DNA from: CAIKMD01 sp963729935
GTDB taxonomy: Bacteria > Pseudomonadota > Alphaproteobacteria > ATCC43930 > CGMCC-115725
Assembly: GCA_963729935.1 (NCBI GenBank)
Contig: CAVSPW010000008.1
Location: forward strand, 1-64,000
Direction: 5' to 3'
Length of the DNA: 64,000 nt
The notes under the pieces are model-generated. The model searched no databases. It saw only the letters and a program-made list of their open reading frames with translations, and was not told the DNA's origin. Shown piece by piece: positions 1-7,263 of the stretch; positions within the stretch are counted from its first letter, which is position 1; every line of letters begins with the position of its first letter. A program made the translations under genes and the position numbers.

Positions 1-23
1 CTGCCGGTTTGAATGACTCTCTG

Positions 24-890
24 TTAAGCGAATCCGGCCTTCATTTCGAACTCCATAGGGCTTAGGTAGCCGATGGTCGAGTGCCGACGCTTGGTGTTGT
101 AGAAGCGCTCGATGTAGTCGAACACGTCTGCCCTGGCCTCGTCGCGTGTCCGGTAGACCTTGCGGGCCGTGCGCTCGGTCTTGAGCGACGAGAAGAAGCT
201 CTCCATCGCCGCGTTGTCCCAGACATTGCCGGAGCGGCTCATCGAGCAGGTGACGCCGTGATCGGTCATCAGCCGCTGGAACTGGTCGCTAGTGTACTGG
301 CTGCCGCGATCGGAGTGATGCAGCAGCGCATCGGGCCTGCCGCGTCGCCAGATCGCCATCACCAGGGCATCGGTGACGAGCTCCGCTGTCATCGCCGCGC
401 TCATCGACCAGCCGACGACGCGCCGGGAGAAGAGATCGATCACGGCGGCGACATAGAGCCAGCCCTCCGCCGTCCAGATGTAGGTGAAGTCGGCGATCCA
501 GCGGCGATTGGGTGCCGGCGCTTCGAAGCTGCGGCCCAAGACATTCGGAGCGACGGCGCCCGCCTGCCGTTCACCTGAATCCGACGGCAGGCGGCGCCGT
601 CGTGGCCGTGCCCGCAGGGCCTGTTGCTGCATCAAGCGCTCGACCCGATGCAAGCAGCACGACGCGCCCTTGGCGAGAAGATCTTTCCAGACACGGCGCG
701 CGCCATAGGTTCGGTCGCTGCCGATAAAGCTCGACCGTACCTTTGCTGCCAACTCTTCATTGATCATCGAGCGCCGGCTTCGTGGTCGCGTGAGCCAGGC
801 ATAGAACCCACCGCGCGAGACACCGAGCGCCCCGCACAACCATCCCGCCGGCCATATACCCCGGTGCTTCGCGATGAAGCTGAACTTCAC
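24..890 (-). CDS. IS3-family transposase OrfB (DDE integrase)
   Basis: This is the catalytic subunit of the IS3 transposase, normally made as an OrfAB fusion that cuts and joins the element ends. The 288-residue protein has an N-terminal HTH_21-like region (residues 40-100) followed by an rve integrase core. The DDE triad is visible: D134 in ADFTYI, D194 in HHSDRG and E230 in NAAMESF, with 35 residues between the last two. The start is a GTG that overlaps the OrfA stop as GTGA, but expression is expected mainly by -1 frameshifting at the upstream A7 run. The ORF is full length and undamaged. Confidence 0.93.
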   Translation of the reverse strand: MKFSFIAKHRGIWPAGWLCGALGVSRGGFYAWLTRPRSRRSMINEELAAKVRSSFIGSDRTYGARRVWKDLLAKGASCCLHRVERLMQQQALRARPRRRRLPSDSGERQAGAVAPNVLGRSFEAPAPNRRWIADFTYIWTAEGWLYVAAVIDLFSRRVVGWSMSAAMTAELVTDALVMAIWRRGRPDALLHHSDRGSQYTSDQFQRLMTDHGVTCSMSRSGNVWDNAAMESFFSSLKTERTARKVYRTRDEARADVFDYIERFYNTKRRHSTIGYLSPMEFEMKAGFA

Positions 891-1177
891 AGGTTGTCCT
901 TCGCGAAGTAGGCCGCGGCTTTTTTTAGGATGTCCCGCTCGGCTTTGAGCTTGGCGACTTCCCGTCTCAGCCGGGTGATCTCGCCCTGGTCCGCCTTCTG
1001 CTGACCGTGACCCGGAAACGCCTGCTCCGGGTCAGACCCGAACTCCTTCACCCATCGCCGCAGCACCGTCCCGTTCACGTCGAGATCGCGTGACGCCTGC
1101 GCGATCGTCACGCCGCGATCCGTCACCAGCTTCACCGCTTCGAGCTTGAACTCCCGCGTAAATCTCCGTCGTTCCAT
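887..1177 (-). CDS. IS3-family transposase OrfA (HTH subunit)
   Basis: This 96-residue protein is the DNA-binding first frame of the IS. It opens with MERRRFTREFKLEAVKLV, a classic HTH_8/transposase_8 start, and ends in a leucine/lysine-rich helix (LRREVAKLKAERDILKKA) that mediates multimerisation. The start at 1177 was chosen over an upstream in-frame ATG because it is preceded by a strong GGAGGTGGCAG ribosome binding site. Its stop overlaps the OrfB GTG by four bases. Confidence 0.9.
   Translation of the reverse strand: MERRRFTREFKLEAVKLVTDRGVTIAQASRDLDVNGTVLRRWVKEFGSDPEQAFPGHGQQKADQGEITRLRREVAKLKAERDILKKAAAYFAKDNL
920..926 (-). other. Programmed -1 frameshift site (A7) of the IS
   Basis: On the minus strand the OrfA codons CTA AAA AAA GCC contain the heptamer A_AAA_AAA in the correct X_XXY_YYZ phase. 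Reading back one base here enters the OrfB frame, which is open from this point through the OrfB GTG. This is the known signal for making the OrfAB fusion transposase in IS3-family elements. Frameshifting itself is inferred. Confidence 0.75.
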
Positions 1178-1306
1178 CTGCCACCTCCGGTTCCATAAAA
1201 CACCTATCTCGGTGTCCACGAAACCGGCAGCAGCTCAATCTTAACTTGGGATCCGCCTTAAGCGCGCCGCGCTATGATCGGCGCAATCGCCTTTCGGGAG
1301 GAGCGC

Positions 1307-2068
1307 ATGCAGGATCTGATCTGGCCGGCGGTGGCCGCTTTGGGAATGCTCAACACGGGCGCCGCGCGCGGCGCCGCGATCACCCTGGCGGCGCCGGGCG
1401 GCATCCGCACCGCGCTGCAACGCGCGATCCCGCTCTTCGAGAAGGAAAGCGGCCACAAGGTCGCGGCCGCCTTCATGTCGGGCGGCGCCGCCAAGGCGAA
1501 GATCGAAGCGGGCGAGCCCATCGACGTGGCGGTGGTGCAGCCGCCCTATGACAAGGTCATCGCCTCGGGCCATGTCGCGCGCGAGAGCGAGACGCCGCTC
1601 GCGACGGTGAGCGTCGTCGCCGCCATTGCCGCGGGCAGGCCCGCGCCCGATATCGCGACGCCGGAGGGCTTAAAGCGCCTGTTGCTCGACGCGCGCTCGA
1701 TCGCCTGCCCCAGCGCCGCGCGGGGCGCCGCCTGCGGCGCGAGCTTCGAGGCGACGCTCGACAGGCTCGGCATCGCGGCGCAGATCGCGCCCAAGATGAC
1801 GGCCGCGCCCAGCGGCTGGGAGGCGATCAAGATGCTGGGCCGCGGCGAGGTCGAGCTCGGCATCACCTTCATGAGCGAGATGGATCCCGATCCGCGCGTC
1901 CAATTGCTCGGGCCCCTGCCGCGCGCGGTCTCGACGCCCACGGGCTTCGTCGCCTTCCTCCATGCGCGCGCCAAAGAGCGGGAAGCGGCATCGGCGCTCA
2001 TCCGCTTCCTGGCCTCGGCCGAAGCCGCCGCGATCTTCCGCGACTGCGGCATGATTCCGGGGAAATGA
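1307..2068 (+). CDS. ModA-like periplasmic substrate-binding protein
   Basis: The 253-residue product resembles the type 2 periplasmic binding fold of molybdate-binding proteins. After a short hydrophobic secretion signal (about residues 1-22) the mature part starts ITLAAPGGIRTALQ, followed by the typical GHKVAAAFMSGGA and PIDVAVVQPP strands, and it ends in GMIPGK. The start was placed at 1307, 33 bases inside the longest ORF, because GGGAGGAG precedes it. No ABC permease or ATPase follows, so it is an orphan binding protein, and its ligand cannot be read from the sequence. In related solitary proteins the ligand is often not molybdate. Confidence 0.75.
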   Translation: MQDLIWPAVAALGMLNTGAARGAAITLAAPGGIRTALQRAIPLFEKESGHKVAAAFMSGGAAKAKIEAGEPIDVAVVQPPYDKVIASGHVARESETPLATVSVVAAIAAGRPAPDIATPEGLKRLLLDARSIACPSAARGAACGASFEATLDRLGIAAQIAPKMTAAPSGWEAIKMLGRGEVELGITFMSEMDPDPRVQLLGPLPRAVSTPTGFVAFLHARAKEREAASALIRFLASAEAAAIFRDCGMIPGK

Positions 2069-2144
2069 GCGCCGCCGTCTTCGCAACGCGCCGCCCCGAT
2101 GAGAGAGGAAGGCGGCGCGCTTCGCGGCCACTGCCTGATTCCAA

Positions 2145-2174
2145 GAATTAGGTATTGTGTGCACGGTAATTGAG
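2145..2174 (+). repeat. REP-like sequence related to those around the RAYT genes
   Basis: GAATTAGGTATTGTGT followed by GCACGGTAATTG matches the sequences that bracket the two RAYT transposases near 41.4-43.1 kb (consensus GAATTMGGTATTRTGTCCCC). Such sequences are the usual substrates or relics of RAYT activity. It lies in a short gap between convergent genes. Confidence 0.5.
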
Positions 2175-2209
2175 ACGCACTTGTCCACCGGCCACATGGT
2201 CATGCGCGT

Positions 2210-2698
2210 TTAACCGCGCGACGCACGGACCTTCAAGGCTCGGTACTCGAGCCAAATGAGCCAGATTACAATCAGGTCGAACAGACTAAGCGCGATGAGC
2301 CCCAGCCCGTGGGTGTAAGTGAAGCGGTAGAGCTGGTAGAGGATGAACGCGCCAAACACGATCAAGGCCGCCGGGTAAGCCCAGAGCTTGGCCTTCAGGA
2401 GCGCGGCGACCAGACCGATTTTGATGACGCCATGGCTCAGGAGATACAACGCGGCGAACCGCTCGCTGCCGAGCGAGAAATTTTGCGCGGCGTGCAGAAG
2501 GTAATTGGCGACGAGATCGCGGGGGTCTTCCGCCAACTCGTCTTGGGTTAGGAATGCGATCGTGCGCAATATCCAATCGGGACTCATGGCCAGAAGCGCG
2601 CCGCCTGCGACGATCTCCAACGCCGCGTCAAGACCTTTGAGCGACACGCTCGAGCGGAATAGCGTTTCTCGGAGCTTTGCGCTGTTGATGCGTTCCAT
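2210..2698 (-). CDS. DUF2127-type membrane protein
   Basis: The 162-residue protein has about four hydrophobic segments: around ALEIVAGGALLAMS, the HAAQNF...YLLSHGVIKIGLVAAL region, AYPAALIVFGAFILYQLYRFT, and LIALSLFDLIVIWLIWLEY. The SHGVIKI and YRFTYTHGLGLIALSLFD motifs are typical of DUF2127 inner membrane proteins, whose function is unknown. The internal ATG at 2698 is preferred because GAAGG lies six bases upstream, while the longer ORF start has none. It stands alone between convergent and divergent neighbours. Confidence 0.8.
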   Translation of the reverse strand: MERINSAKLRETLFRSSVSLKGLDAALEIVAGGALLAMSPDWILRTIAFLTQDELAEDPRDLVANYLLHAAQNFSLGSERFAALYLLSHGVIKIGLVAALLKAKLWAYPAALIVFGAFILYQLYRFTYTHGLGLIALSLFDLIVIWLIWLEYRALKVRASRG

Positions 2699-2881
2699 CC
2701 GCAACCTTCGAAAAAAAGAAATGCGATTTCGCAACCGCGAACGCCGCCCCTGAGGGTCGCAAGAAGACGGGCAACGCCGGCGTTACTGGGCCCGCAGAAG
2801 CGAGCACGGTTTGCCGTCGCAACAAGCTGGGCAGGATTGCGCGCGGGGAACTCTAGCCGCAACGCGATATCGGTTCCACGG

Positions 2882-3091
2882 TTAGCGGTCGCTGCTGCTA
2901 TCAGGCCCGTATTTCATGGCGGCCCAGCCCGGCAGCGGAAAACCTTGAGCGTCCATGTAAAGGTCGGCCTGGTCATAGGGACCAGCGACGACCTTCCCGG
3001 TGCAAGGACCATAGCCAGGGCATTGGCCGAAGCCCGCACATGACGAAAGCGCCAAGCTCACGCCGAGCAAAAACGCGGGGCGTGCCGTCAT
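2882..3091 (-). CDS. Small putative lipoprotein
   Basis: This 69-residue ORF begins with a signal peptide ending in a lipobox-like LSSC at residues 15-18, followed by a short Cys-, Gly- and Pro-rich mature part. That predicts a small outer-membrane or periplasmic lipoprotein. No family is recognised. The ribosome binding site is weak, and the gene could be a relic. It lies 40 bases beyond the PepSY gene on the same strand, so the two may be co-transcribed. Confidence 0.5.
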   Translation of the reverse strand: MTARPAFLLGVSLALSSCAGFGQCPGYGPCTGKVVAGPYDQADLYMDAQGFPLPGWAAMKYGPDSSSDR

Positions 3092-3130
3092 GCCGCCGCG
3101 CGCTTCCGGCGCGGCATTCGGCGCGGCGCT

Positions 3131-3442
3131 CTAGTCCGAATGCGCACCTTCGATGCTGTCCTCCAGCAACGCTCCCGTCTTGGCGTCGACGCCAACTTCG
3201 TGAGTCACGGTGCCGCTTTTGATGTCGAAGGAATAGCGCAGACCGGTGCCGCCTTTTTCCTTCTCCAATTCCTGGTCCACAATATTGCCCGCGAACGCCT
3301 TTAAGGCGATGGCGCGCGCTTCCTTCAAGCTGATTTTGGCCTCTTTTGCGTATTCTTGCCCGGTGAATGCGGACGCAGCGCTAGCTCCCGCGACTAAGAC
3401 CGTGCCGATCACGAGAGCCGAAATGACTTTATGGCCATTCAT
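3131..3442 (-). CDS. Secreted PepSY-domain protein
   Basis: The 103-residue protein has a clear signal peptide (about residues 1-26, ending ASAASAF) and then one PepSY domain: KISLKEARAIALKAFAG, a polar linker, RYSFDIKSGTVTHEVGVDAKTGALL. PepSY modules are periplasmic and are thought to bind or inhibit peptidases, or to act in metal or redox homeostasis. The start at 3442 was chosen because the signal peptide begins here. The 22 upstream residues of the longer ORF are polar and unlike a leader. Confidence 0.82.
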   Translation of the reverse strand: MNGHKVISALVIGTVLVAGASAASAFTGQEYAKEAKISLKEARAIALKAFAGNIVDQELEKEKGGTGLRYSFDIKSGTVTHEVGVDAKTGALLEDSIEGAHSD

Positions 3443-3603
3443 GACTAATCTTTCTGATGTGAATGTGGCGTCTGCTAAAGAACATCGGATTTTTTTACGG
3501 CTATGCAATGAGCAGATTGAGGCGATCCTGAGGCACGTTCGTTATCTGAAAAAACTACTCCGAGGCAGGCCGGGCTAGCTCAGAGCGCGATTTCCACGTC
3601 CCC

Positions 3604-3672
3604 TCACTCCGGGTCGCGCTTCTCGATGCCGTCCAGATCGCCCGAGCGGGTAAGCGCCAAGCGGCAGCATAG
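3604..3672 (-). pseudogene. Relic of a GFA-protein C-terminus
   Basis: On the minus strand this stretch reads CRLALTRSGDLDGIEKRDPE then stop. It aligns with the C-terminus of the intact GFA protein encoded at 4525-4926 (CRSALPWSGDLRGIEKHERQ). An in-frame stop lies a few codons upstream, and no zinc-binding N-terminal part is present nearby. It is best read as the eroded tail of a second GFA gene. Confidence 0.6.
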
Positions 3673-3748
3673 CGATTCACATCATAGCGATAGAGTGCCG
3701 GTCACCCGGACGCGCGCGATGCTCGCAATCGACCAATTCCCGCGCGGG

Positions 3749-4018
3749 TCAGAACGAAGGCTCCAAGACCGCGGCCGGGCCTTCTGCCGCATAGCGCTCG
3801 TCCTTGAGGGGCTCGACCTTCACCAGCTCGGACCGCTTCCAGGGCGGGAAGGTATGGGCCTTTCCCGGCCCGAAACGCGTCTTGGCGTCGAACGCGGCGG
3901 CAGCCGTGGCGCGCGCTTCGACCTCGTCCCGCGCCCGGACGATGGCGAAGCCTTGATGCGAACTCGCCTTCCAACTGGGGTCGAGCAAGTCGAGCGGCGT
4001 CAGCTTCCAGATCGGCAT
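3749..4018 (-). CDS. Conserved small hypothetical protein (89 aa)
   Basis: The protein starts MPIWKLTPLDLLDPSWKASS and ends in the acidic/aromatic tail YAAEGPAAVLEPSF. It looks like a small cytoplasmic protein of a family seen in many alpha- and betaproteobacteria with no known function. The start at 4018, well inside the longest ORF, is supported by a strong GGAGGAAG ribosome binding site, and the N-terminal extension of the longer ORF is low-complexity. It is transcribed alone, downstream of a 306-base gap. Confidence 0.7.
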   Translation of the reverse strand: MPIWKLTPLDLLDPSWKASSHQGFAIVRARDEVEARATAAAAFDAKTRFGPGKAHTFPPWKRSELVKVEPLKDERYAAEGPAAVLEPSF

Positions 4019-4324
4019 GACTTCCTCCACAACGCGCTCCGGAACATCCGCGACGGCAGGGCGAACGGAGCGACGCCAAGCCTTGCCCCGGGCCGAGCGG
4101 CCGTCGTTGATCCAGGTCATGGCAACGCCGTTGAAAGGCAACGCGCCGCCGCTCATGCGGAGAGGCATGCGGCTCGGCAATCGGGGTTGCGGAAATCGGA
4201 GCCGGACCGCCTTCGTCGATCGCCAAGCATCAAGCGTATCTCGCTGGCGCGCGCGCTTTCGGTGGCACGACGATAATCGCGTGAACGGGGCGCGCCACCA
4301 ATCGGCGACCCGGAACCTCGAATG
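4019..4324. other. Gene-free gap of about 300 bases
   Basis: No ORF here has both a convincing start and protein-like composition. The longer reading frames that cross it are extensions or shadows of the neighbours. No hairpin followed by a T-run and no promoter motif stands out. Confidence 0.4.
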
Positions 4325-4528
4325 TCAGTTCACCCACTCGCCCGGGGCCGGCTTGTCGCGCTGCAGCTCCTTCACCGCCTTGGTGATGCGCTTCCACAAG
4401 AGGTGGCCGTCGACATCGTATTGGGCGAGCAGCGCGTCGGCGCGCAGCCTGGCGACGAAACCGGCCTCGAAGCCGTGCTCGGTCACGAGCGCGCTGGCCG
4501 CGCGCCAGACATCAAGCTTGGTCTTCAC
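4325..4528 (-). CDS. Small conserved protein (67 aa), coupled to the GFA gene
   Basis: The product begins VKTKLDVWRAASALVTEHG (GTG start) and ends AVKELQRDKPAPGEWVN. It is a small, probably helical cytoplasmic protein of a type common in Hyphomicrobiales, with no known role. Its GTG overlaps the TGA of the upstream GFA gene as GTGA, so translation is probably coupled. The start rests on this overlap and on where protein-like sequence begins. Confidence 0.65.
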   Translation of the reverse strand: MKTKLDVWRAASALVTEHGFEAGFVARLRADALLAQYDVDGHLLWKRITKAVKELQRDKPAPGEWVN

Positions 4529-4926
4529 TGGCGCTCGTGCTTCTCGATGCCGCGAAGATCGCCCGACCAGGGCAGCGCCGAGCGGCACCAGATCTGATCC
4601 TTCGGCATGAGCGCCGCGTGCTCCTTGATCGCGCCGAGGCGGAGCACGTAGAAGGCCGGGCTCTCGAGCGCACCGGACCACAGCGGCGTGCCGCAATCGG
4701 GACAGAAGGCCTGACCGCGCCGGGCGCCGCTTTCCGAGGTCCGGACATAGAGTTTGGGCGCGCCGCTCTTCAAGACGAAGCCCGAAGCGGGCGCGCGCAC
4801 GATCACGCGATAGGCCGAGCCGGTCAGGGTCTGGCAATCCGTGCAATGGCAGATCCGCACGGTCTCGGGATCGATCTCGGCTTCATAGGCGATGGCGCCG
4901 CAATGGCATTTTCCTTCGACATGCAT
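4525..4926 (-). CDS. GFA-family protein (glutathione-dependent formaldehyde-activating fold)
   Basis: This 133-residue zinc protein carries the GFA cysteine set: C7 and C9 in KCHCGAI, C26/C28/C31 in ICHCTDC, and C75/C78 in FCPDCGTPL. The family is named for glutathione-dependent formaldehyde-activating enzyme (Gfa), but most members have no proven activity, so a formaldehyde role is not assumed. GGAGGAG lies upstream of the ATG. It is the first gene of a two-gene unit with the overlapping 67-residue ORF. A decayed copy of its C-terminus lies about 0.9 kb away. Confidence 0.88.
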   Translation of the reverse strand: MHVEGKCHCGAIAYEAEIDPETVRICHCTDCQTLTGSAYRVIVRAPASGFVLKSGAPKLYVRTSESGARRGQAFCPDCGTPLWSGALESPAFYVLRLGAIKEHAALMPKDQIWCRSALPWSGDLRGIEKHERQ

Positions 4927-5034
4927 GGGCGGTCTCCTCCGGCAAGAAGGTCGATTTTATCACGCGATGCCGGGCTTCGCATGGGGATGCGGCCGCGCCT
5001 ACCGCCGACGCCGCGAAAGGCGCCCGCAAACACG

Positions 5035-5271
5035 CTAACGCGGGCCGTGCCAGATCGCATCGTCGAATCCGGGCGGAACCGGCGGCGCGTAATAGGTATC
5101 GTAGCGGGGATAGCCGCGATTGGCGGGATAGGCGAGATAGCCGCCATAATCGGGATAGGAAGGCTGTCTGATATAGCCGTAATAATCGGGCGCGGCGCGG
5201 AAGTCGCAGCCGCCGAGCGCCACGGCCAGCGCGCCGAGCATGCCGATTCGGATGAGCGCCTTCCTCGTCAT
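5035..5271 (-). CDS. Small tyrosine/proline-rich lipoprotein
   Basis: The 78-residue product has a basic N-terminus, a hydrophobic core and a clear LGGC lipobox with the lipidated cysteine at residue 22. The mature part is rich in Tyr, Pro, Gly and Asp, a composition seen in small outer-membrane-anchored proteins. No family is recognised. The inner ATG at 5271 is preferred because the lipoprotein signal begins there and GAGGGG lies upstream. Confidence 0.62.
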   Translation of the reverse strand: MTRKALIRIGMLGALAVALGGCDFRAAPDYYGYIRQPSYPDYGGYLAYPANRGYPRYDTYYAPPVPPGFDDAIWHGPR

Positions 5272-5394
5272 CGCATCGCCCCTCGATCCTCGCGACACCG
5301 CCTAGCACAAAAGCGCCCCCGGGCGGCCGGGCGCCTTGATCTGGGTCAGGTTGCGCGGGGCCGGGCGATAGGGCACAATGTTCTCATTTTGTTC

Positions 5395-5422
5395 TTGACC
5401 CCGTCCGGATCACTATGATATA
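5395..5422 (+). promoter_or_regulatory. Sigma70-type promoter candidate
   Basis: TTGACC (5395-5400) is followed after 16 bases by GATATA (5417-5422), a good match to the -35/-10 pattern. The predicted start is near 5429, only about 16 bases before a GC-rich hairpin with a T-run. It could drive the downstream terminase-like gene or a short RNA. Confidence 0.5.
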
Positions 5423-5444
5423 AGGAGTGCATCCTGAGAGGATT

Positions 5445-5483
5445 CGCCCGGCGCCGCGTTGCGGCTTCAGCCGGGCGTTTTCG
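5445..5483 (+). terminator. Intrinsic-terminator-like hairpin
   Basis: CGCCCGGC (5445-5452) pairs with GCCGGGCG (5470-5477), with a further GCCGC/GCGGC inner stem, and is followed directly by TTTTCGTTT. It sits between a promoter candidate and the terminase-like gene, so it may be an attenuator or the end of a short RNA. Confidence 0.6.
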
Positions 5484-5537
5484 TTTGGGGTCTTGGCCCC
5501 CCTTCCCCCCATCACACCCCCATCGAAAGCCCCGCCC

Positions 5538-6287
5538 ATGACGCCGCGGCAGAAGCGTTTCGTCCAGGAATATGCGCGCCTGAAAAACGGCAAGGCGGCG
5601 GCGCTGGCGGTTGGATATGCCGAGCGCGCGGCCGCGCCGATGGCGTCGAAGATGCTGCGCAACGAGGCGGTTCAAGCGGCCTTGATCGCGGCCGGCATCG
5701 AGATCGCCTTCTCGACCTATGGGCCGAAGCCGGCGACGCGGATCGCGAAAGGACTCACGGTCCGCCAGGAGCGCTTCGTCGAGCATTACCTCGTTCTCGG
5801 CAAGGGCGCGGAAGCCGCGCGCCGCGCCGGCTATTCGCCGCGCTCGGCCCCTGCGATCGCCGACAAGCTCTTGAACACGCCGCGCGTCGCCGCCGCGATC
5901 GCGACCGCCAATGCCGAGCGCGCCAAGGCGCTCGCGATCGACGCCAAGCGCGTGCTCGAGGAATTCGCCTGCATCGCCTTCGCCGATCTGCGCGCCATTC
6001 TCGATTGGGACGAGACCGGCCTGCGCGTGAGGCCGCAAGAGACGATCGACCGGATCGCGCTGGCCGCGATCGCCGAGATCAGCGAGCGGCCGGGCGGCCG
6101 TGGCAAGCTCTTGAAGGTCAAGCTCTTCGACAAGCTCAAGGCGCTCGAGCTTCTGGCCAAGCATCTGGGGCTCTTCGCGCGCGGGCCGCGCGGCGAACCT
6201 CAAAGCCTCGCGATCGACGGCAAGGATCCGCGCGAGGCGCTGCGCGAGCGGCTCGCGCGCCTCGCCGCGGCCAAGACGAAGAGCTGA
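5538..6287 (+). CDS. Phage terminase small-subunit-like protein with duplicated N-terminal domain
   Basis: Terminase small subunits recognise phage DNA for packaging. This 249-residue protein starts MTPRQKRFVQEYARLKNGKAAALAVGY and repeats the same module about 72 residues later (LTVRQERFVEHYLVLGKGAEAARRAGY), so the Terminase_2 helix-turn-helix domain is present twice. The C-terminal half (FACIAFADLRAILDWDETGL, then DKLKALELLAKHLG) matches the rest of that family. No large terminase, portal or capsid gene is near, so it is an orphan: a prophage remnant or a domesticated DNA-binding protein. The start at 5538 begins the first module, and its ribosome binding site is weak. Confidence 0.8.
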   Translation: MTPRQKRFVQEYARLKNGKAAALAVGYAERAAAPMASKMLRNEAVQAALIAAGIEIAFSTYGPKPATRIAKGLTVRQERFVEHYLVLGKGAEAARRAGYSPRSAPAIADKLLNTPRVAAAIATANAERAKALAIDAKRVLEEFACIAFADLRAILDWDETGLRVRPQETIDRIALAAIAEISERPGGRGKLLKVKLFDKLKALELLAKHLGLFARGPRGEPQSLAIDGKDPREALRERLARLAAAKTKS

Positions 6288-6647
6288 GCCTTCAGGCCGC
6301 GCGCGGCGATCGCGAATCGCGCGGCGCGAGGGAACCGTGCGCAATCTGCGCGACCGCCGCTTCGATCTCTATCGCGTCGCCTGGCGCGACACCGGCAAGG
6401 GCTGAGCCGCCGGCGCTCTTTACCAAGCCTTCGCTCGCGCCGGGGCCGCGTCAAGCGCGCGATAAAGGATTGTTAGGAATTGCGCGCCGAGGCGGAAAAA
6501 ATGATGGGAGACGCGGCCGGATTTGCGGGGATCTCCGCCGAACTCACGCGCGCGATGCTGGGCTGGAAGGCCAAGGCCGCCAAATAATCCAAGCGGCCGC
6601 TCGGAATGCGGATGCGGCCGCGCCGGTCATTCTCGAGCGCGCCGCGC
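6288..6647 (+). other. Gap with two tiny possible ORFs
   Basis: Two very short reading frames have plausible ribosome binding sites. One is 6337-6405 (GTG start after GAGGGAACC, 22 residues, VRNLRDRRFDLYRVAWRDTG...). The other is 6501-6587 (ATG after GAGGCGGAAAAA, 28 residues, ending GWKAKAAK). Neither is recognised. They could be small proteins or fragments left by the same phage-derived segment as the terminase-like gene. Confidence 0.25.
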
Positions 6648-7046
6648 TCAGAACCATTGCCGCAATTCGATGCGGTTGGCGTCGGGATCCTCGATCTCGG
6701 CGCGCGCGTAGAACCCCTCGCGCAGGCGCGGCCCCCACACCACCTCGATATCCTTGGTCTTGAGGAACGCGATCGCGGCGAGCATGTCATCGACCTCGAG
6801 CGCGATCATGCGATAGCCCTTGTGCTCGGCCCGGGGCGCGGGCGCGACATCGGCGCCCCGATAGGTGATGAGCTCCACCGTCGTGCCGCCGAGCTCCAAA
6901 TAGGCCAGATCCATCGGCACGCCGAGGCCCGAGCGCTCGATCCGCTCTTGCGAGCGCAGGCCGAAGCCCAGGATCTGCGTATAGAATTCGATCATGCGCT
7001 CGGGCTCGCCGGTCACGATCTCGACGTGATCGATACGCTTGAACAT
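6648..7046 (-). CDS. VOC/glyoxalase-superfamily protein
   Basis: The 132-residue protein has the paired beta-alpha-beta-beta-beta modules of the vicinal oxygen chelate fold: FKRIDHVEIVTGEPERMIEFYTQILGF and MIALEVDDMLAAIAFLKTKD, ending ARAEIEDPDANRIELRQWF. Likely metal ligands are H7, E58 and E127, and the usual second His is replaced by E84. It may be a lyase, dioxygenase or binding protein, and the substrate cannot be deduced. The ATG at 7046 follows GGGGAGG, and the longer ORF start has no such site. Confidence 0.82.
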   Translation of the reverse strand: MFKRIDHVEIVTGEPERMIEFYTQILGFGLRSQERIERSGLGVPMDLAYLELGGTTVELITYRGADVAPAPRAEHKGYRMIALEVDDMLAAIAFLKTKDIEVVWGPRLREGFYARAEIEDPDANRIELRQWF

Positions 7047-7152
7047 GGGCCGCCTCCCCTTTGCGTCTTGCCCTCTTGTAGCATGAACCGGCCGGAAGCG
7101 CGCCCAAGGCTTGCGCGGCGGCGGCGCGGCATCGATCCGACCATCGCCCGAC

Positions 7153-7166
7153 TTGATGCAGATCAA
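7153..7166. promoter_or_regulatory. FNR/FixK-type box upstream of dps
   Basis: TTGATGCAGATCAA is a perfect TTGAT-N4-ATCAA palindrome, the FNR/FixK/FnrN consensus. Its centre (7159.5) is about 71.5 bases before the start predicted for the dps promoter (near 7231), a standard class I activator position. Confidence 0.75.
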
Positions 7167-7195
7167 CATCGCGCCTCGCCGATGTTGGGAAAGTC

Positions 7196-7224
7196 TTGCA
7201 GCGGCGCCGGCATTAGATTATAAT
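7196..7224 (+). promoter_or_regulatory. dps promoter (-35/-10)
   Basis: TTGCAG (7196-7201) and a perfect TATAAT (7219-7224) are 17 bases apart. The -10 box lies inside the AT-rich palindrome at 7214-7236, so a repressor bound there would block RNA polymerase. Confidence 0.65.
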
Positions 7225-7236
7225 TATTCTAATCTA
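7214..7236. promoter_or_regulatory. PerR/Fur-family-like operator overlapping the dps -10
   Basis: TAGATTA and TAATCTA form perfect 7-base arms around a 9-base centre. The core TTATAATTATTCTAA differs by one base from the PerR box TTATAATNATTATAA. Peroxide- or iron-sensing Fur-family proteins commonly control dps and catalase. Which family member binds is inferred. Confidence 0.6.
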
Positions 7237-7263
7237 GAGTTCCGGCGTAAGGAGACGTCCGAC

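Larger units (their letters stand above)
2..1229 (-). mobile_element. Complete IS3-family insertion sequence
   Basis: The element is bounded by terminal inverted repeats: the left end reads TGCCGGTTT after the first base and the right end reads AAACCGGCA, so it starts TG and ends CA as IS3 elements do. It holds two overlapping ORFs on the minus strand, an HTH protein (OrfA) and a DDE integrase (OrfB), with an A7 slippery run near the end of OrfA. About 1.23 kb is the usual IS3 length. The left target flank falls outside the window, so a target duplication cannot be checked. Both ORFs look intact, so the element may be active. Confidence 0.9.
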
